Assembly (NCBI RefSeq): GCF_004323185.1
Contig: NZ_NAPS01000001.1
Span: 1,436,543 to 1,474,921 of the forward strand
DNA length: 38,379 nt
Direction: 5' to 3'
Source of the DNA: Westiellopsis prolifica IICB1
GTDB lineage: Bacteria; Cyanobacteriota; Cyanobacteriia; Cyanobacteriales; Nostocaceae
The notes below the pieces were generated by a model. That model had not been told where the DNA came from and searched no databases. It saw only the letters and a program-made list of their open reading frames with translations. Position 1 is the first letter of the stretch, and the number at the start of each line of letters is the position of its first letter. The position numbers were made by a program, and so were the translations under genes. Below are positions 10,168 through 18,500 of the stretch, one piece after another.

Positions 10168-11016
10168 ATGCAAAAAACTCTCGCAGCTGAAATTATTCTT
10201 ACAGGGGTGGGACTGCATAGTGGTGTAAATACCAAAGTGCGGATCATACCAGCACAACCAGATAGCGGACGTTACTTTGTCCGGACAGACTTACTAAACA
10301 CTCCAATTATTCCAGCTCAAGTACCTGCTGTTAGTCAGACTGTTCTCTCAACTCAGTTAGGCAAAGATGAGGAAAGTGTTCGGACTGTAGAGCATTTATT
10401 AGCAGCCCTGGCAGGTATGGGTGTAGACAATGCTCGTATTGAAATTGACGGGCCAGAAGTGCCGCTTTTAGATGGTTCGGCAAAGCCATGGGCAGAAAGT
10501 ATTGCTCAAGCTGGTTTGGTGTCCCAAAACTCAACTACAGCATCCAAGACGACTGTGTCTATCAATGAACCTATATGGGTTCGCCAGGATGATGCTTTTG
10601 TTTGCGCCCTCCCTGCACCAACTACTCGCTTCACCTATGGCATTGATTTTGAATTACCTGCGATTGGTAATCAATGGTACAGTTGGTCACTATCTGCAAA
10701 ATCGGAAAAATCTTATTCTAGCTTTACAACAGAAATAGCCCCAGCCCGTACTTTTGGTTTACTACATCAAATTGAATACCTGCAAAAATCCGGGTTAATT
10801 AAGGGTGGAAGCCTAGAAAATGCTCTTGTGTGCGGCCCTGATGGTTGGCTAAATCCACCATTAAGATTTGCAAATGAGCCAGTACGTCATAAAATTTTGG
10901 ATCTAGTAGGAGATTTGAGTTTACTAGGACTTTTCCCTCATGCTCATTTTTTGGCATATAAAGCCAGCCACAATTTACACGTGCAACTGGCACAGAAAAT
11001 TTGGGAATTGCGTTAG
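10168..11016 (+). CDS. lpxC: UDP-3-O-acyl-N-acetylglucosamine deacetylase LpxC
   Basis: LpxC is the committed step of lipid A synthesis: a zinc-dependent removal of acetate from UDP-3-O-acyl-GlcNAc. The 282-residue product is close to the family length. Visible catalytic and zinc residues are E75/H76 in [10 protein letters not shown]241 and D245 in [11 protein letters not shown], and H268 in AYKASH, which stands where Escherichia coli has AYKSGH. The substrate-binding LDGSAKPW motif is at 101-108. It sits between omp85 and fabZ, and lpxA and lpxB follow, so the cell should make a lipid A-type outer-membrane anchor. lpxD is not in the window. Confidence 0.96.
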   Translation: MQKTLAAEIILTGVGLHSGVNTKVRIIPAQPDSGRYFVRTDLLNTPIIPAQVPAVSQTVLSTQLGKDEESVRTVEHLLAALAGMGVDNARIEIDGPEVPLLDGSAKPWAESIAQAGLVSQNSTTASKTTVSINEPIWVRQDDAFVCALPAPTTRFTYGIDFELPAIGNQWYSWSLSAKSEKSYSSFTTEIAPARTFGLLHQIEYLQKSGLIKGGSLENALVCGPDGWLNPPLRFANEPVRHKILDLVGDLSLLGLFPHAHFLAYKASHNLHVQLAQKIWELR

Positions 11017-11144
11017 TGGTTATTGGTTTGTAGATAGTGGTAAATAGTTAGTGGTACCTTGGTGTCAAAATACTAACTAATAACTACTAACAAACATAAT
11101 TTGATCGCCTACTAGATTACACCTAACAATCAACCACACAATCA

Positions 11145-11675
11145 ATGGCAACTGTCACCGAAGTCAACTCTACCGATAATCCGACATCCGCACCTACCCA
11201 GGAGCAGTCTGACAATTCGACTACAAATACATCTGAAACAAAAGTAATGTTCACGGCGGAAGAAATTCAGAAACTTCTACCCCATCGTTACCCCTTTGCA
11301 CTTGTAGATAAGATTATTGACTATACACCAGGGAAACGAGCTGTTGGTATTAAAAACGTCACAATTAATGAACCTCATTTTCAAGGACATTTTCCAGGAC
11401 GTCCGATTATGCCGGGTGTGCTGATAGTGGAAGCAATGGCACAAGTCGGTGGTGTATTGATGACACAAGTGCCACAATTAGAAGGCGGACTTTTTCTGTT
11501 TGCTGGTATAGATAAAGTCCGTTTTCGTCGCCAAGTTGTTCCCGGTGATCAACTAATTATGACTGTGGAACTGTTGTGGATCAAACAACGTCGTTTCGGT
11601 AAGATGCAGGCTCGCGCCGAGGTTGACAGTCAGTTAGTTGCTGAAGGCGAATTAATGTTTTCCCTCGTAAGCTGA
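11145..11675 (+). CDS. fabZ: 3-hydroxyacyl-ACP dehydratase FabZ
   Basis: FabZ removes water from 3-hydroxyacyl-ACP in fatty acid elongation and competes with LpxA for the hydroxyacyl-ACP pool, which explains its place between lpxC and lpxA. The product is 176 residues. The hot-dog fold core starts near residue 36 ([20 protein letters not shown]). The catalytic His is H82 in GHFPGRP and the Glu is E96 in VLIVEAMAQ. The first 34 residues are a Ser/Thr/Asn-rich tail not needed for the fold. An ATG at 11247 would give a 142-residue protein of the standard bacterial length. I kept the longer form because similar tails seem usual in cyanobacterial FabZ, but the start is not settled. Confidence 0.95.
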   Translation: MATVTEVNSTDNPTSAPTQEQSDNSTTNTSETKVMFTAEEIQKLLPHRYPFALVDKIIDYTPGKRAVGIKNVTINEPHFQGHFPGRPIMPGVLIVEAMAQVGGVLMTQVPQLEGGLFLFAGIDKVRFRRQVVPGDQLIMTVELLWIKQRRFGKMQARAEVDSQLVAEGELMFSLVS

Positions 11676-11690
11676 AAAATTATTCTATTG

Positions 11691-11719
11691 GTAGAGGTAT
11701 CAGCATAAAGCACCTCTAC
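11691..11719. other. Hairpin between fabZ and lpxA
   Basis: GTAGAGGT at 11691-11698 pairs with ACCTCTAC at 11712-11719 around a 13-base loop, 16 bases after the fabZ stop. The sequence after it on the + strand is AAAATTTT and not a clean T-run, so termination is doubtful. It could be an attenuator or an mRNA-stabilising end. Confidence 0.45.
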
Positions 11720-11894
11720 AAAATTTTGTATTAGGAATATCAGCAACAACAAAAAACAACTGTTACAGTCTGATTTCCATATATTCACTGCCCTCACACC
11801 TGTAAAAACTTCATGCTTTCGGCTACTGAACTCAGACGCTCCGTGGCGCGTTTGGCAAGAAACTTAGCACGCTTACTGTTCTGGAGATGCACCC

Positions 11895-12716
11895 TTGAAA
11901 ACGCTTATTCATCCAACTGCTGTAATTCATCCTAACGCGGATCTGCACCCGACAGTGGAAGTCGGTGCTTATGCTGTGATTGGTGGGCATGTGAAAGTAG
12001 GTCCTGATACTACAATTGGCGCTCATGTAGTGCTGGACGGACATGTGGAAATCGGAGCGCGAAATCAGATTTTTCCGGGGTCTGCCATTGGTATGGAACC
12101 CCAAGATCGAAAGTATACTGGTGAAGCTAGCTGGGTCAAAATTGGTAACGATAATCGCATTCGTGAATATGTGACAATTAACCGTGCTACTGGTGTAGGA
12201 GAAGCTACAACAATTGGTAACGGTAATTTATTAATGGCTTATGTGCATGTTGCTCATAACTGTGTAATCGAAGACTCTGTGACTATTTCTAATGCGGTGG
12301 CGATCGCAGGTCATGTTCATATTGAATCACGAGCAACGATTAGTGGAGTTCTCGGTATCCATCAATTTGTGCATATTGGTAAGCACGCGATGGTAGGAGG
12401 AATGAGCCGTATTGACCGAGATGTACCACCATATATGTTGGTAGAAGGAAATCCGACGCGAGTGCGATCGCTCAACCTCGTGGGACTCAAACGCGCTGGT
12501 TTTTCTGCTAGTGAATTACAAATATTGAAAAAAGCCTTCCGTATACTCTACCGTTCAGATTTACTCTTTAAAGACGCTTTGGAAGAAGTAGAACTGTTAG
12601 GAAATACAGAACAATTACAGCACTTGCGTCGTTTTCTGCTACTCTCCCAAATGCCCGGAAGACGTGGTTTAATTCCTGGAAAAGGGAAAGTAACTACCAG
12701 AGATGATGAGTCTTGA
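11895..12716 (+). CDS. lpxA: UDP-N-acetylglucosamine acyltransferase LpxA
   Basis: LpxA adds a 3-hydroxyacyl chain from ACP to UDP-GlcNAc, the first step of lipid A synthesis. The 273-residue protein is a left-handed beta helix. Hexapeptide repeats (for example VEVGAY, VKVGPD, VEIGAR) fill about residues 10-185, and a C-terminal helical bundle follows. The catalytic histidine is H121 in VHVAHNC, matching H125 of Escherichia coli, and the acyl-length region GMEPQDRKYTGE is intact. The start is a TTG at 11895 with GGAG eight bases upstream. No in-frame ATG exists nearby and the peptide MKTLIHPTAVIHPNA fits the family. It overlaps nothing and precedes lpxB by a 246-base repeat-rich gap. Confidence 0.95.
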   Translation: MKTLIHPTAVIHPNADLHPTVEVGAYAVIGGHVKVGPDTTIGAHVVLDGHVEIGARNQIFPGSAIGMEPQDRKYTGEASWVKIGNDNRIREYVTINRATGVGEATTIGNGNLLMAYVHVAHNCVIEDSVTISNAVAIAGHVHIESRATISGVLGIHQFVHIGKHAMVGGMSRIDRDVPPYMLVEGNPTRVRSLNLVGLKRAGFSASELQILKKAFRILYRSDLLFKDALEEVELLGNTEQLQHLRRFLLLSQMPGRRGLIPGKGKVTTRDDES

Positions 12717-12719
12717 TCA

Positions 12720-12876
12720 TAAGGGATCGGGGATCAGGGATCGGGGATCGGGGACAGGGAGTGTGGGAAGTGTGGGGAGACAAGGGAGACAAGGGAGACA
12801 TATCAATTAAAAATTAAAAATTGAGAAGGGAGACAAGGGAGTGTGGGGGGAATTATTTAACAAGTCTTTTCCCAAT
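12720..12876. repeat. G-rich heptamer repeats and a dispersed AATTATTTAACAAGTCT repeat
   Basis: GGGGATC/GGGGACA-type heptamers and GACAAGG repeats run from about 12720 to 12844. Positions 12845-12876 carry a unit with core GAATTATTTAACAAGTCT. It recurs with only a few changes at 35011-35044, upstream of the PaaK-like gene. No gene is seen in this stretch. Confidence 0.75.
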
Positions 12877-12891
12877 GCTCCATGCCCCATG

Positions 12892-12960
12892 CCCTATCCC
12901 CTATCCCCTATCCCCTATCCCCTATCCCCTATCCCCTATCCCCTATCCCCTATCCCCTAA
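12892..12960. repeat. Perfect CCCTATC heptamer array abutting lpxB
   Basis: Nine identical 7-bp copies (12892-12954) plus a partial copy end about three bases before the lpxB ATG at 12963. Nine copies are 63 bases, a multiple of three, so the lpxB frame happens to stay open through the array. Perfect copies suggest recent expansion. Confidence 0.93.
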
Positions 12961-12962
12961 AA

Positions 12963-14117
12963 ATGCGAATATTTATTAGTACTGGTGAAGTTTCTGGTGA
13001 TTTGCAGGGGTCGCTATTGGTGACAGCACTGCAACAGCAAGCTATTGCTGCTGGGTTGGAATTAGAAATTGTGGCACTTGGTGGTGACAAAATGGCAGCA
13101 GCAGGAGCCATTTTGCTAGGTAATACTAGCGAAATAGGTTCTTTTGGTCTGTTGGAATCTCTTAGTTTTGTACTACCAACTCTGCAAATTCAGCGCCAAG
13201 CGATCGCCTATCTCAAGCAAAATCCACCTGACTTGGTAGTGTTGATTGATTACATGGGACCAAATCTAGGTATTGGCAATTATCTTCGCCGCCAAATGCC
13301 ACAAGTGCCAATTGTATATTATATTGCTCCTCAAGTTTGGGCTTCTTCAGTTAATCTTGGTAATACAAAGCAAATTATTCATGTGAGTGATAGAATCTTA
13401 GCTATTTTCCCTGAAGAAGCGCGTTATTTTCGAGACAAAGGTGCGAAAGTTACTTGGGTTGGTCATCCACTGGTAGATAGAATAGAAAAATTTCCCAGCC
13501 GACAAACAGCACGTAGTCAATTAGGAATTGCTGATGATGCGATCGCTGTAGCACTTTTACCAGCTTCTCGTCATCAAGAACTCAAGTATCTTCTACCTGT
13601 AATGTTTAAAGCAGCACAGCTAATTCAAGCCAAACTACCGCAAGTCCATTTCTGGATTCCCCTATCTCTGGAAATTTACAGACATAAAATTGAACAAGAG
13701 ATACAACGGTACAATTTACAAGCTACTGTAGTTTCAGGTCAACAACAGGAAGTACTAGCTGCTGCTGATTTAGCACTTACGAAGTGCGGGACTGTCAACC
13801 TGGAACTCGCCTTGTTAAAAGTACCGCAGGTAGTTATTTACCGTCTTAGTCCTTTTACTTATTGGGTTGCTCGTAATATCCTCAAAATAACTTTTCCTTT
13901 TGGCTCGCCAGTTAATTTGATTGTGATGAAAGCAATTGTGCCAGAGTTTCTTCAAAAAAAAGCCACGCCAGAGAATATTATTCAAGCAGCAATGGAATTT
14001 TTGCTAAACCAGGAACGCAAACAACAAATACAAGCAGATTATGAAGAAATGCAACAGTGTATGGGAAAATCGGGAGTGTGCGATCGCGCAGCTAAAGAAA
14101 TTTTGCAAATGCTGTAA
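12963..14117 (+). CDS. lpxB: Lipid-A-disaccharide synthase LpxB
   Basis: LpxB joins UDP-2,3-diacylglucosamine and lipid X to the lipid A disaccharide at the inner membrane (GT19 family). The 384-residue protein has the N-terminal ISTGEVSGDLQGSLL motif (residues 4-18), GGDKMAAAG near 46-54, VVLIDYMGPN near 93, YIAPQVWAS near 121, and the C-terminal ALTKCGTVNLELAL near 270, which is the GT19 donor-site signature. The frame is open for 27 residues further upstream, but those codons are mostly the CCCTATC array (peptide PLSPIPY repeated). ATG 12963, directly before MRIFISTGEVSGD, is the right start. There is no Shine-Dalgarno site, because the array occupies that position. Confidence 0.95.
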   Translation: MRIFISTGEVSGDLQGSLLVTALQQQAIAAGLELEIVALGGDKMAAAGAILLGNTSEIGSFGLLESLSFVLPTLQIQRQAIAYLKQNPPDLVVLIDYMGPNLGIGNYLRRQMPQVPIVYYIAPQVWASSVNLGNTKQIIHVSDRILAIFPEEARYFRDKGAKVTWVGHPLVDRIEKFPSRQTARSQLGIADDAIAVALLPASRHQELKYLLPVMFKAAQLIQAKLPQVHFWIPLSLEIYRHKIEQEIQRYNLQATVVSGQQQEVLAAADLALTKCGTVNLELALLKVPQVVIYRLSPFTYWVARNILKITFPFGSPVNLIVMKAIVPEFLQKKATPENIIQAAMEFLLNQERKQQIQADYEEMQQCMGKSGVCDRAAKEILQML

Positions 14118-14120
14118 GTA

Positions 14121-14157
14121 GTCATTAGTTATTTGTCATTAGTTATTTGTTATTGGT
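14121..14157. repeat. 14-bp direct repeat after lpxB
   Basis: GTCATTAGTTATTT occurs twice in tandem (14121-14134 and 14135-14148), followed by a partial copy. The 14-bp unit is two related heptamers. It lies in the 123-base gap between the convergent lpxB and the small membrane protein gene. Confidence 0.8.
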
Positions 14158-14240
14158 AAGTGTTTCAAGGTTGTTTACGTTTCGTAACTCACGTTCTGTT
14201 TATTCCCACCGACTTATCTATGAATAATTAAGCGATTTTT

Positions 14241-14501
14241 TTAGATGAGTAAAAAGAAAGCAATGAGAACAAGGCTGAGAACAACAGCGAACAAAATAGC
14301 GTATTCGACTCGGCGACTGATGATTCCGACAGCTGCAATTAAAGCGATCGCAAGGCTAAAAATACCAATGTATTGTTCTCTTTGTAAATTTTTAGCTATC
14401 AATGGGTCTTGTTGCTGATTATTTGGTAATGGGGTTTCTGGAATTGTTTGTGCTAGGTAGTGTGATTTAAAAGTAACTGATTCTTGTTTATAAGTCTTCA
14501 T
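14241..14501 (-). CDS. Small membrane protein with two C-terminal helices
   Basis: This 86-residue protein has a polar, Gln/Asn-rich N-terminal half (residues 1-44). Two hydrophobic segments follow, about 45-62 (IGIFSLAIALIAAVGII) and 67-86 (YAILFAVVLSLVLIAFFLLI), separated by a short basic turn SRRVE. No known domain is recognised. It is convergent with lpxB and stands alone on this strand. The open frame, membrane topology and presence of a HIP1 site inside it support a real gene, but function is unknown. Confidence 0.65.
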   Translation of the reverse strand: MKTYKQESVTFKSHYLAQTIPETPLPNNQQQDPLIAKNLQREQYIGIFSLAIALIAAVGIISRRVEYAILFAVVLSLVLIAFFLLI

Positions 14502-15055
14502 AAGTATTATTTTTTAATTAATTTTATTAAGACAATAAATGATTTATTTCTCAGATATTTGTCATTTATATGTCAACCCTGCATCAAGTTTATTGTTGAT
14601 GAATTCTTCTCATATCAACCTTTAGGGTGATTATGAAAAAATAGAGAAGTTGCTGATTTGGCTGCTAAACTTCAAACCAATAAATCAATTGTCACACCAT
14701 TTATGGATAAACCAATTGATTACCATGCATAGTTTTTCTTCTTCAGGCTCATAATAAGCTAAAAAACATCTAATTTGCAGATTAAATTTTATCAATCTCT
14801 TGTGGGGTGGGCATCTTGCCCGCCCAAATCATGCAACTTGAATGCCGATTAGCTTATCTCTCCGTAGTAGGCATAGGAAAAAAGTAACCAATTGAATACA
14901 AAAATACATTGAACACTAATGGATGGTATTGATTTGAATTTTCTCTTTATACCGTTTCAATCAATTTATGTATCTCATCAAATAGATTTACTTAACCTGC
15001 TCTTAAACTAATTAATATCTTCTGAAGTTTAATGTAAGGGTGGTCTGCGATCGCC
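14502..15055. other. Intergenic region with one strong GC hairpin
   Basis: This 554-base stretch lies between divergent genes and has no convincing reading frame. The one clear structure is at 14805-14825, where GGG-T-GGGCA and TGCCC-G-CCC pair around a three-base loop. This type of GC hairpin is scattered in cyanobacterial genomes. Promoters for both flanking genes should lie here, but I could not define them. Confidence 0.6.
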
Positions 15056-16768
15056 ATGTTAAAAAATAAAGCTGTTTCCCTGCGACTACCAGGGTTGAAA
15101 CGGTTACTGTCTTACCAGCGAGCATGGTTACGAGGGGATGTGCTAGCGGGTGTAACAGTGGCTGCTTATTTAATTCCCCAGTGTATGGCTTATGGGGAGT
15201 TAGCAGGGGTGAAGCCTGTAGTTGGATTGTGGGCAATTATACCACCAATGGTGATTTACACTCTGTTTGGTTCATCACCTCAACTCTCGGTCGGGCCAGA
15301 ATCAACAACAGCAGTGATGACGGCGGCGGCGATCGCTCCTTTGGTAGCAGCTAATGATAGTAATTACCCTATTCTCGCTTCTCTGCTGGCTTTGATGGTG
15401 GGAATAATCTGCATAATTGGCTACATTGCCCGTCTGGGTTTTCTGGCAGACCTCTTATCAAAACCAATTTTGATTGGGTATATGGCAGGGGTTGCTGTGA
15501 TTATGATTACAGGGCAATTTGGTAAAATTGCTGGCATTGATATTGCGGCAAACACTGTTTTTGGACAAGTTAGGGAATTCCTCAGCAGGCTGGAGCAAAT
15601 TCACTTGCCAACTTTGATTCTGGCAGTTTTCGTCTTATTTTTCTTATTCTTTATTCAAAATCGCTTTCGCAATGCACCCGCCCCCTTGCTAGCGGTATTA
15701 CTAGCAACGGCTGCTGTCACACTATTTCATCTAGATGACTGGGGAGTGGCTGTTGTTGGATCAATTCCGGCTGGTTTGCCTCATTTTGCCTTACCCAAGG
15801 TTTCAGTTGAGGAACTTTTACCACTAGTAGCATCGGCGATTGGGATTGCAATTGTTGGCTATTCAGATAATGTACTGACAGCACGGGCATTTGCTACCCG
15901 CAATCACTATAAAATCGATGCAAACCAAGAACTATTGGCGCTAGGAACCTCTAACTTGGGAAACGGATTGATGCAGGGTTTCCCAATAAGTAGCAGTGGT
16001 AGCCGTACTGTAATCGGTGACTCATTGGGAAGCAAGACACAGATGTTTTCCTTGATAGCGCTGATTGTGGTTGTCTTGGTGCTGTTGTTTTTGCGCCCAT
16101 TATTAGCACAATTTCCGAAAGCAGCATTGGGAGCAATTGTGATTTACGCAGCTACCAAACTAATTGAAATCCGAGAATTTTTGAGGTTGGGAAAATTTCG
16201 CCGGAGTGAGTTATTGCTGGCTTTGATCACAACGCTTGGGGTACTGTTGACAGATATTCTGGTTGGCGTTGGTGTAGCTGTGGGTTTGTCAGTGATTGAT
16301 TTGTTTGCTCGCGTAGCACGTCCACATGATGCAGTTTTAGGAGAAGTGCCAGATTTACCAGGATTACACGATATCGAAGATTGGGAGGGAGCAAAGACCA
16401 TTCCAGGACTAGTAATTTATCGCTATGATGCTCCTCTATGTTTTGCCAATGTAGAACATTTCAAAAGACGCGCATTGGAAGCGGTAGAAGCGGAAACAAC
16501 TCCAGTGGAGTGGTTTGTGCTGAACACCGAAGCAATTGTAGAAGTTGATATTACTGCTATTGACACAATCGCAGAATTGCAAAGTGAATTAGCCAACAGA
16601 GGTATTACCTTTGCTATGACGCGTGTGAAACAGGATCTCTACCTACAGCTAAAGCGATCAGGATTGTTGCAGAAGATCGGATCAGAACATATATATTTGA
16701 CTATACATACAGCGATCGCAGGATTTGCAGCACGCGATCGCCATTCTCACAAGTATAGTCAAGAATAA
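15056..16768 (+). CDS. SulP-family anion transporter with STAS domain
   Basis: This 570-residue inner-membrane transporter belongs to the SulP/SLC26 family, which carries sulfate, bicarbonate or similar anions. The N-terminal 400 or so residues form the multi-helix core. They include the family signature region GVTVAAYLIPQCMAYGELAG (residues 32-51) and the SVGPESTTAVMTAA motif near 79-92. A cytoplasmic STAS domain follows from about residue 440 (AKTIPGLVIYRYDAPLCFAN to IHTAIAGFA). In STAS the usual phosphorylatable Ser region reads VDITAIDTI. The core does not look especially close to BicA, so bicarbonate transport should not be assumed. Its start has a HIP1 octamer immediately upstream. A hairpin terminator lies just past the stop. 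Confidence 0.9.
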   Translation: MLKNKAVSLRLPGLKRLLSYQRAWLRGDVLAGVTVAAYLIPQCMAYGELAGVKPVVGLWAIIPPMVIYTLFGSSPQLSVGPESTTAVMTAAAIAPLVAANDSNYPILASLLALMVGIICIIGYIARLGFLADLLSKPILIGYMAGVAVIMITGQFGKIAGIDIAANTVFGQVREFLSRLEQIHLPTLILAVFVLFFLFFIQNRFRNAPAPLLAVLLATAAVTLFHLDDWGVAVVGSIPAGLPHFALPKVSVEELLPLVASAIGIAIVGYSDNVLTARAFATRNHYKIDANQELLALGTSNLGNGLMQGFPISSSGSRTVIGDSLGSKTQMFSLIALIVVVLVLLFLRPLLAQFPKAALGAIVIYAATKLIEIREFLRLGKFRRSELLLALITTLGVLLTDILVGVGVAVGLSVIDLFARVARPHDAVLGEVPDLPGLHDIEDWEGAKTIPGLVIYRYDAPLCFANVEHFKRRALEAVEAETTPVEWFVLNTEAIVEVDITAIDTIAELQSELANRGITFAMTRVKQDLYLQLKRSGLLQKIGSEHIYLTIHTAIAGFAARDRHSHKYSQE

Positions 16769-16781
16769 AGAACAGGTTCGT

Positions 16782-17177
16782 TTATGGCGAAAAGCGAGAT
16801 AATATCGCTTTTGTTTTTAAATTACAAATTTTCACAATCGCCTCTACCATTTCCTTCTGATCTCCTTGCAAATTGAGTCTGTCTAGTGCTTGATGAAAAT
16901 CATCACCAGAACGTAGGTTGTGAGTCAATTCAGTCAGTTGAGATGAGTCCAGAACTTTCTGAATTTCTCGATTACGCCGTTGACGTACTGCTTGAAGTTG
17001 TTGCCGTACTTGCGGGGTAAGATTCACCTCTAAGGATGATTTCGCTGTTATGGCAATAGTCACAGCAGAATTTGTATAGAAAGTAACCGAGGAAGCTAAA
17101 GCAGTTGTCGGTAATAAGACAACAAGCAGAAAAATTATACTGAAGATATATACAAACTTGGTTAATCTGAGCGTCAT
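16782..17177 (-). CDS. Exported helical protein, CpxP/Spy-like layout
   Basis: From ATG 17177 this is a 131-residue protein. An N-terminal signal peptide (about 1-29: MTLRLTKFVYIFSIIFLLVV, then a cleavage site near TTALAS) precedes a charged helical domain: LTPQVRQQLQAVRQRRNREI near 54-73 and further helices to the end. The LTPxxxxQ start and all-helical layout recall periplasmic Spy/CpxP-type proteins, but that is a resemblance only. The frame is open for 29 more residues (to 17264). That part encodes PPNPQFWG, a peptide made by a common cyanobacterial intergenic repeat, so I prefer the shorter form. The 3' end of the gene overlaps the terminator of the convergent transporter gene. Confidence 0.7.
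   Translation of the reverse strand: MTLRLTKFVYIFSIIFLLVVLLPTTALASSVTFYTNSAVTIAITAKSSLEVNLTPQVRQQLQAVRQRRNREIQKVLDSSQLTELTHNLRSGDDFHQALDRLNLQGDQKEMVEAIVKICNLKTKAILSRFSP
16790..16818 (+). terminator. Hairpin terminator after the SulP gene
   Basis: AAAAGCGA at 16790-16797 and TCGCTTTT at 16805-16812 make an 8-bp stem around the loop GATAATA, followed by GTTTTT. It is placed 22 bases after the transporter stop codon. It lies inside the last codons of the convergent exported-protein gene. Confidence 0.7.
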
Positions 17178-17360
17178 CCGATTTTGGATTGACCCGACAG
17201 TCCCCATTCCCCAAAATTGGGGGTTAGGGGGAAGGGCTTGTAGCATCCAGGAATGATTAGTCATATTGAAAAATCTTTACTTATTAATAATCGTTAATAA
17301 TCAATAGTCAGTGGTTAGTGGTTGTTTGTGGTTAATGATTTTCCAATTTCCGCTCTCCAC

Positions 17361-18332
17361 TCAACTTGATTTTTTCATTTTATTAATCTGTCTTTGCAAT
17401 TCTTCAATTTTTCGCTGTAATTTTTCGACTTCTGGGTTTTGGGTAGCATTTTCTGTTGGTTTCACATCTACTGATCCCGATGCAGGCGATCGCATATAAT
17501 TTCCCTGCTTGATTTGCTGATATTCTGCTGATACTGACCACTCCTGTAGATAACGCAAGCGTTCTACTGGAAAAGGATGGCTCAACATCTCGCTTTGAGC
17601 GCCACTGTAAACCAAAAATTTATAGACTTGATTTAATTCATCTTCGTCCAGCAGTTGATAATTTTCTGACTGACGAATTAACTCTTTTAAACTACATTCA
17701 TTGACATATTTTATACTGCCACCCGCACTTCTCATAATTGATGTCATCACAGTATCTAAGTCATCTACTAATAATAATGCGGCTCTGTCTGCTGATAACT
17801 CTGCTTTGCGTCGCCATTCAAAAAAAGCATAAATTAATGCTGGTGTCACAAAATTACCGATACCAAAAGTAAATCTTCCCAGAGCTGAAGCAGCACTCAT
17901 CGCCCCCATCGCCATTTGAATTAAAATAGTATGACCACATTTAATATGCCCCAGTTCATGGGCTAGCACCGCCCTAATTTCGGCTTCGTTTAGTAAGTCT
18001 AAAATCCCTGTATTTATGACTATATAGGGATGTTCTTGCCCTAGTGCATAGCTATCGGCTTGGGGATTTTGTGATACAAACAGTGCTGGTTCTGGATAAA
18101 TATCCAAATCTCGCACACATTGGCGAAAAATCTGGTAAATAGTGGAGTATTGACGAGGCCCAACTTGGATGGTGTTGCCCATTAGATAAATTAACTGGGG
18201 GCGCTCGTAGATAAATTCCATCAGTTTACGGGCGACTAAATCAAATCCCGGTAAACTACGTAAGGCTTGTTCAGCTTGCCGATCCAGGGGGTGTCTAAAA
18301 GCTTCGCTGGATATTCCTGTATAAGTTGCCAT
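17361..18332 (-). CDS. M48-family zinc metallopeptidase
   Basis: This 323-residue protein is a gluzincin of the HtpX/Ste24 superfamily. The zinc motif HELGH is at residues 125-129 and the third ligand is E178 in AELSADRAALL. A hydrophobic stretch between them (about 137-170) may be a membrane hairpin, which would put the active site at a membrane, as in HtpX. The C-terminal 30 residues (KLQRKIEELQRQINKMKKS) form a short coiled coil that suggests oligomerisation or partner binding. It probably degrades or processes membrane or stress-damaged proteins; the substrate is unknown. It is on the same strand as the exported helical protein just downstream, about 180 bases away. Confidence 0.9.
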   Translation of the reverse strand: MATYTGISSEAFRHPLDRQAEQALRSLPGFDLVARKLMEFIYERPQLIYLMGNTIQVGPRQYSTIYQIFRQCVRDLDIYPEPALFVSQNPQADSYALGQEHPYIVINTGILDLLNEAEIRAVLAHELGHIKCGHTILIQMAMGAMSAASALGRFTFGIGNFVTPALIYAFFEWRRKAELSADRAALLLVDDLDTVMTSIMRSAGGSIKYVNECSLKELIRQSENYQLLDEDELNQVYKFLVYSGAQSEMLSHPFPVERLRYLQEWSVSAEYQQIKQGNYMRSPASGSVDVKPTENATQNPEVEKLQRKIEELQRQINKMKKSS

Positions 18333-18361
18333 AATTTAGGGTTATTGGTGATTGGTCATTG

Positions 18362-18440
18362 GTAGACCCGATTAATCGCGTCTGTACAATAGTCATTGGT
18401 CATTACTTAAAACAAACGACTAATGACAAGTGACTAATGA
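18362..18440. repeat. GACGCG palindrome with flanking ATTGGTC/TAATGAC repeats
   Basis: An imperfect palindrome at 18362-18387 reads GTAGACCCGATTAAT and its near complement. It is flanked by repeats such as GGTCATTGGT and CTAATGACAA. It lies between the divergent M48 peptidase and DinG-like genes and belongs to the same dispersed palindrome family as the one inside the element at 20444-20536. Confidence 0.65.
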
Positions 18441-18500
18441 CAACATAATAGAAGTGGGGCTATTGGAAGCAAAAATCATTTTGTATGGGATGAAAAGCGT

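Noticed and set aside
12882-12962. 27-residue N-terminal extension of LpxB
   Set aside because: Encoded by the CCCTATC array; the family start MRIFISTGEVSGD is at 12963.
17178-17264. 29-residue N-terminal extension of the exported helical protein
   Set aside because: Contains PPNPQFWG, a peptide from a common intergenic repeat, and would bury the signal peptide.
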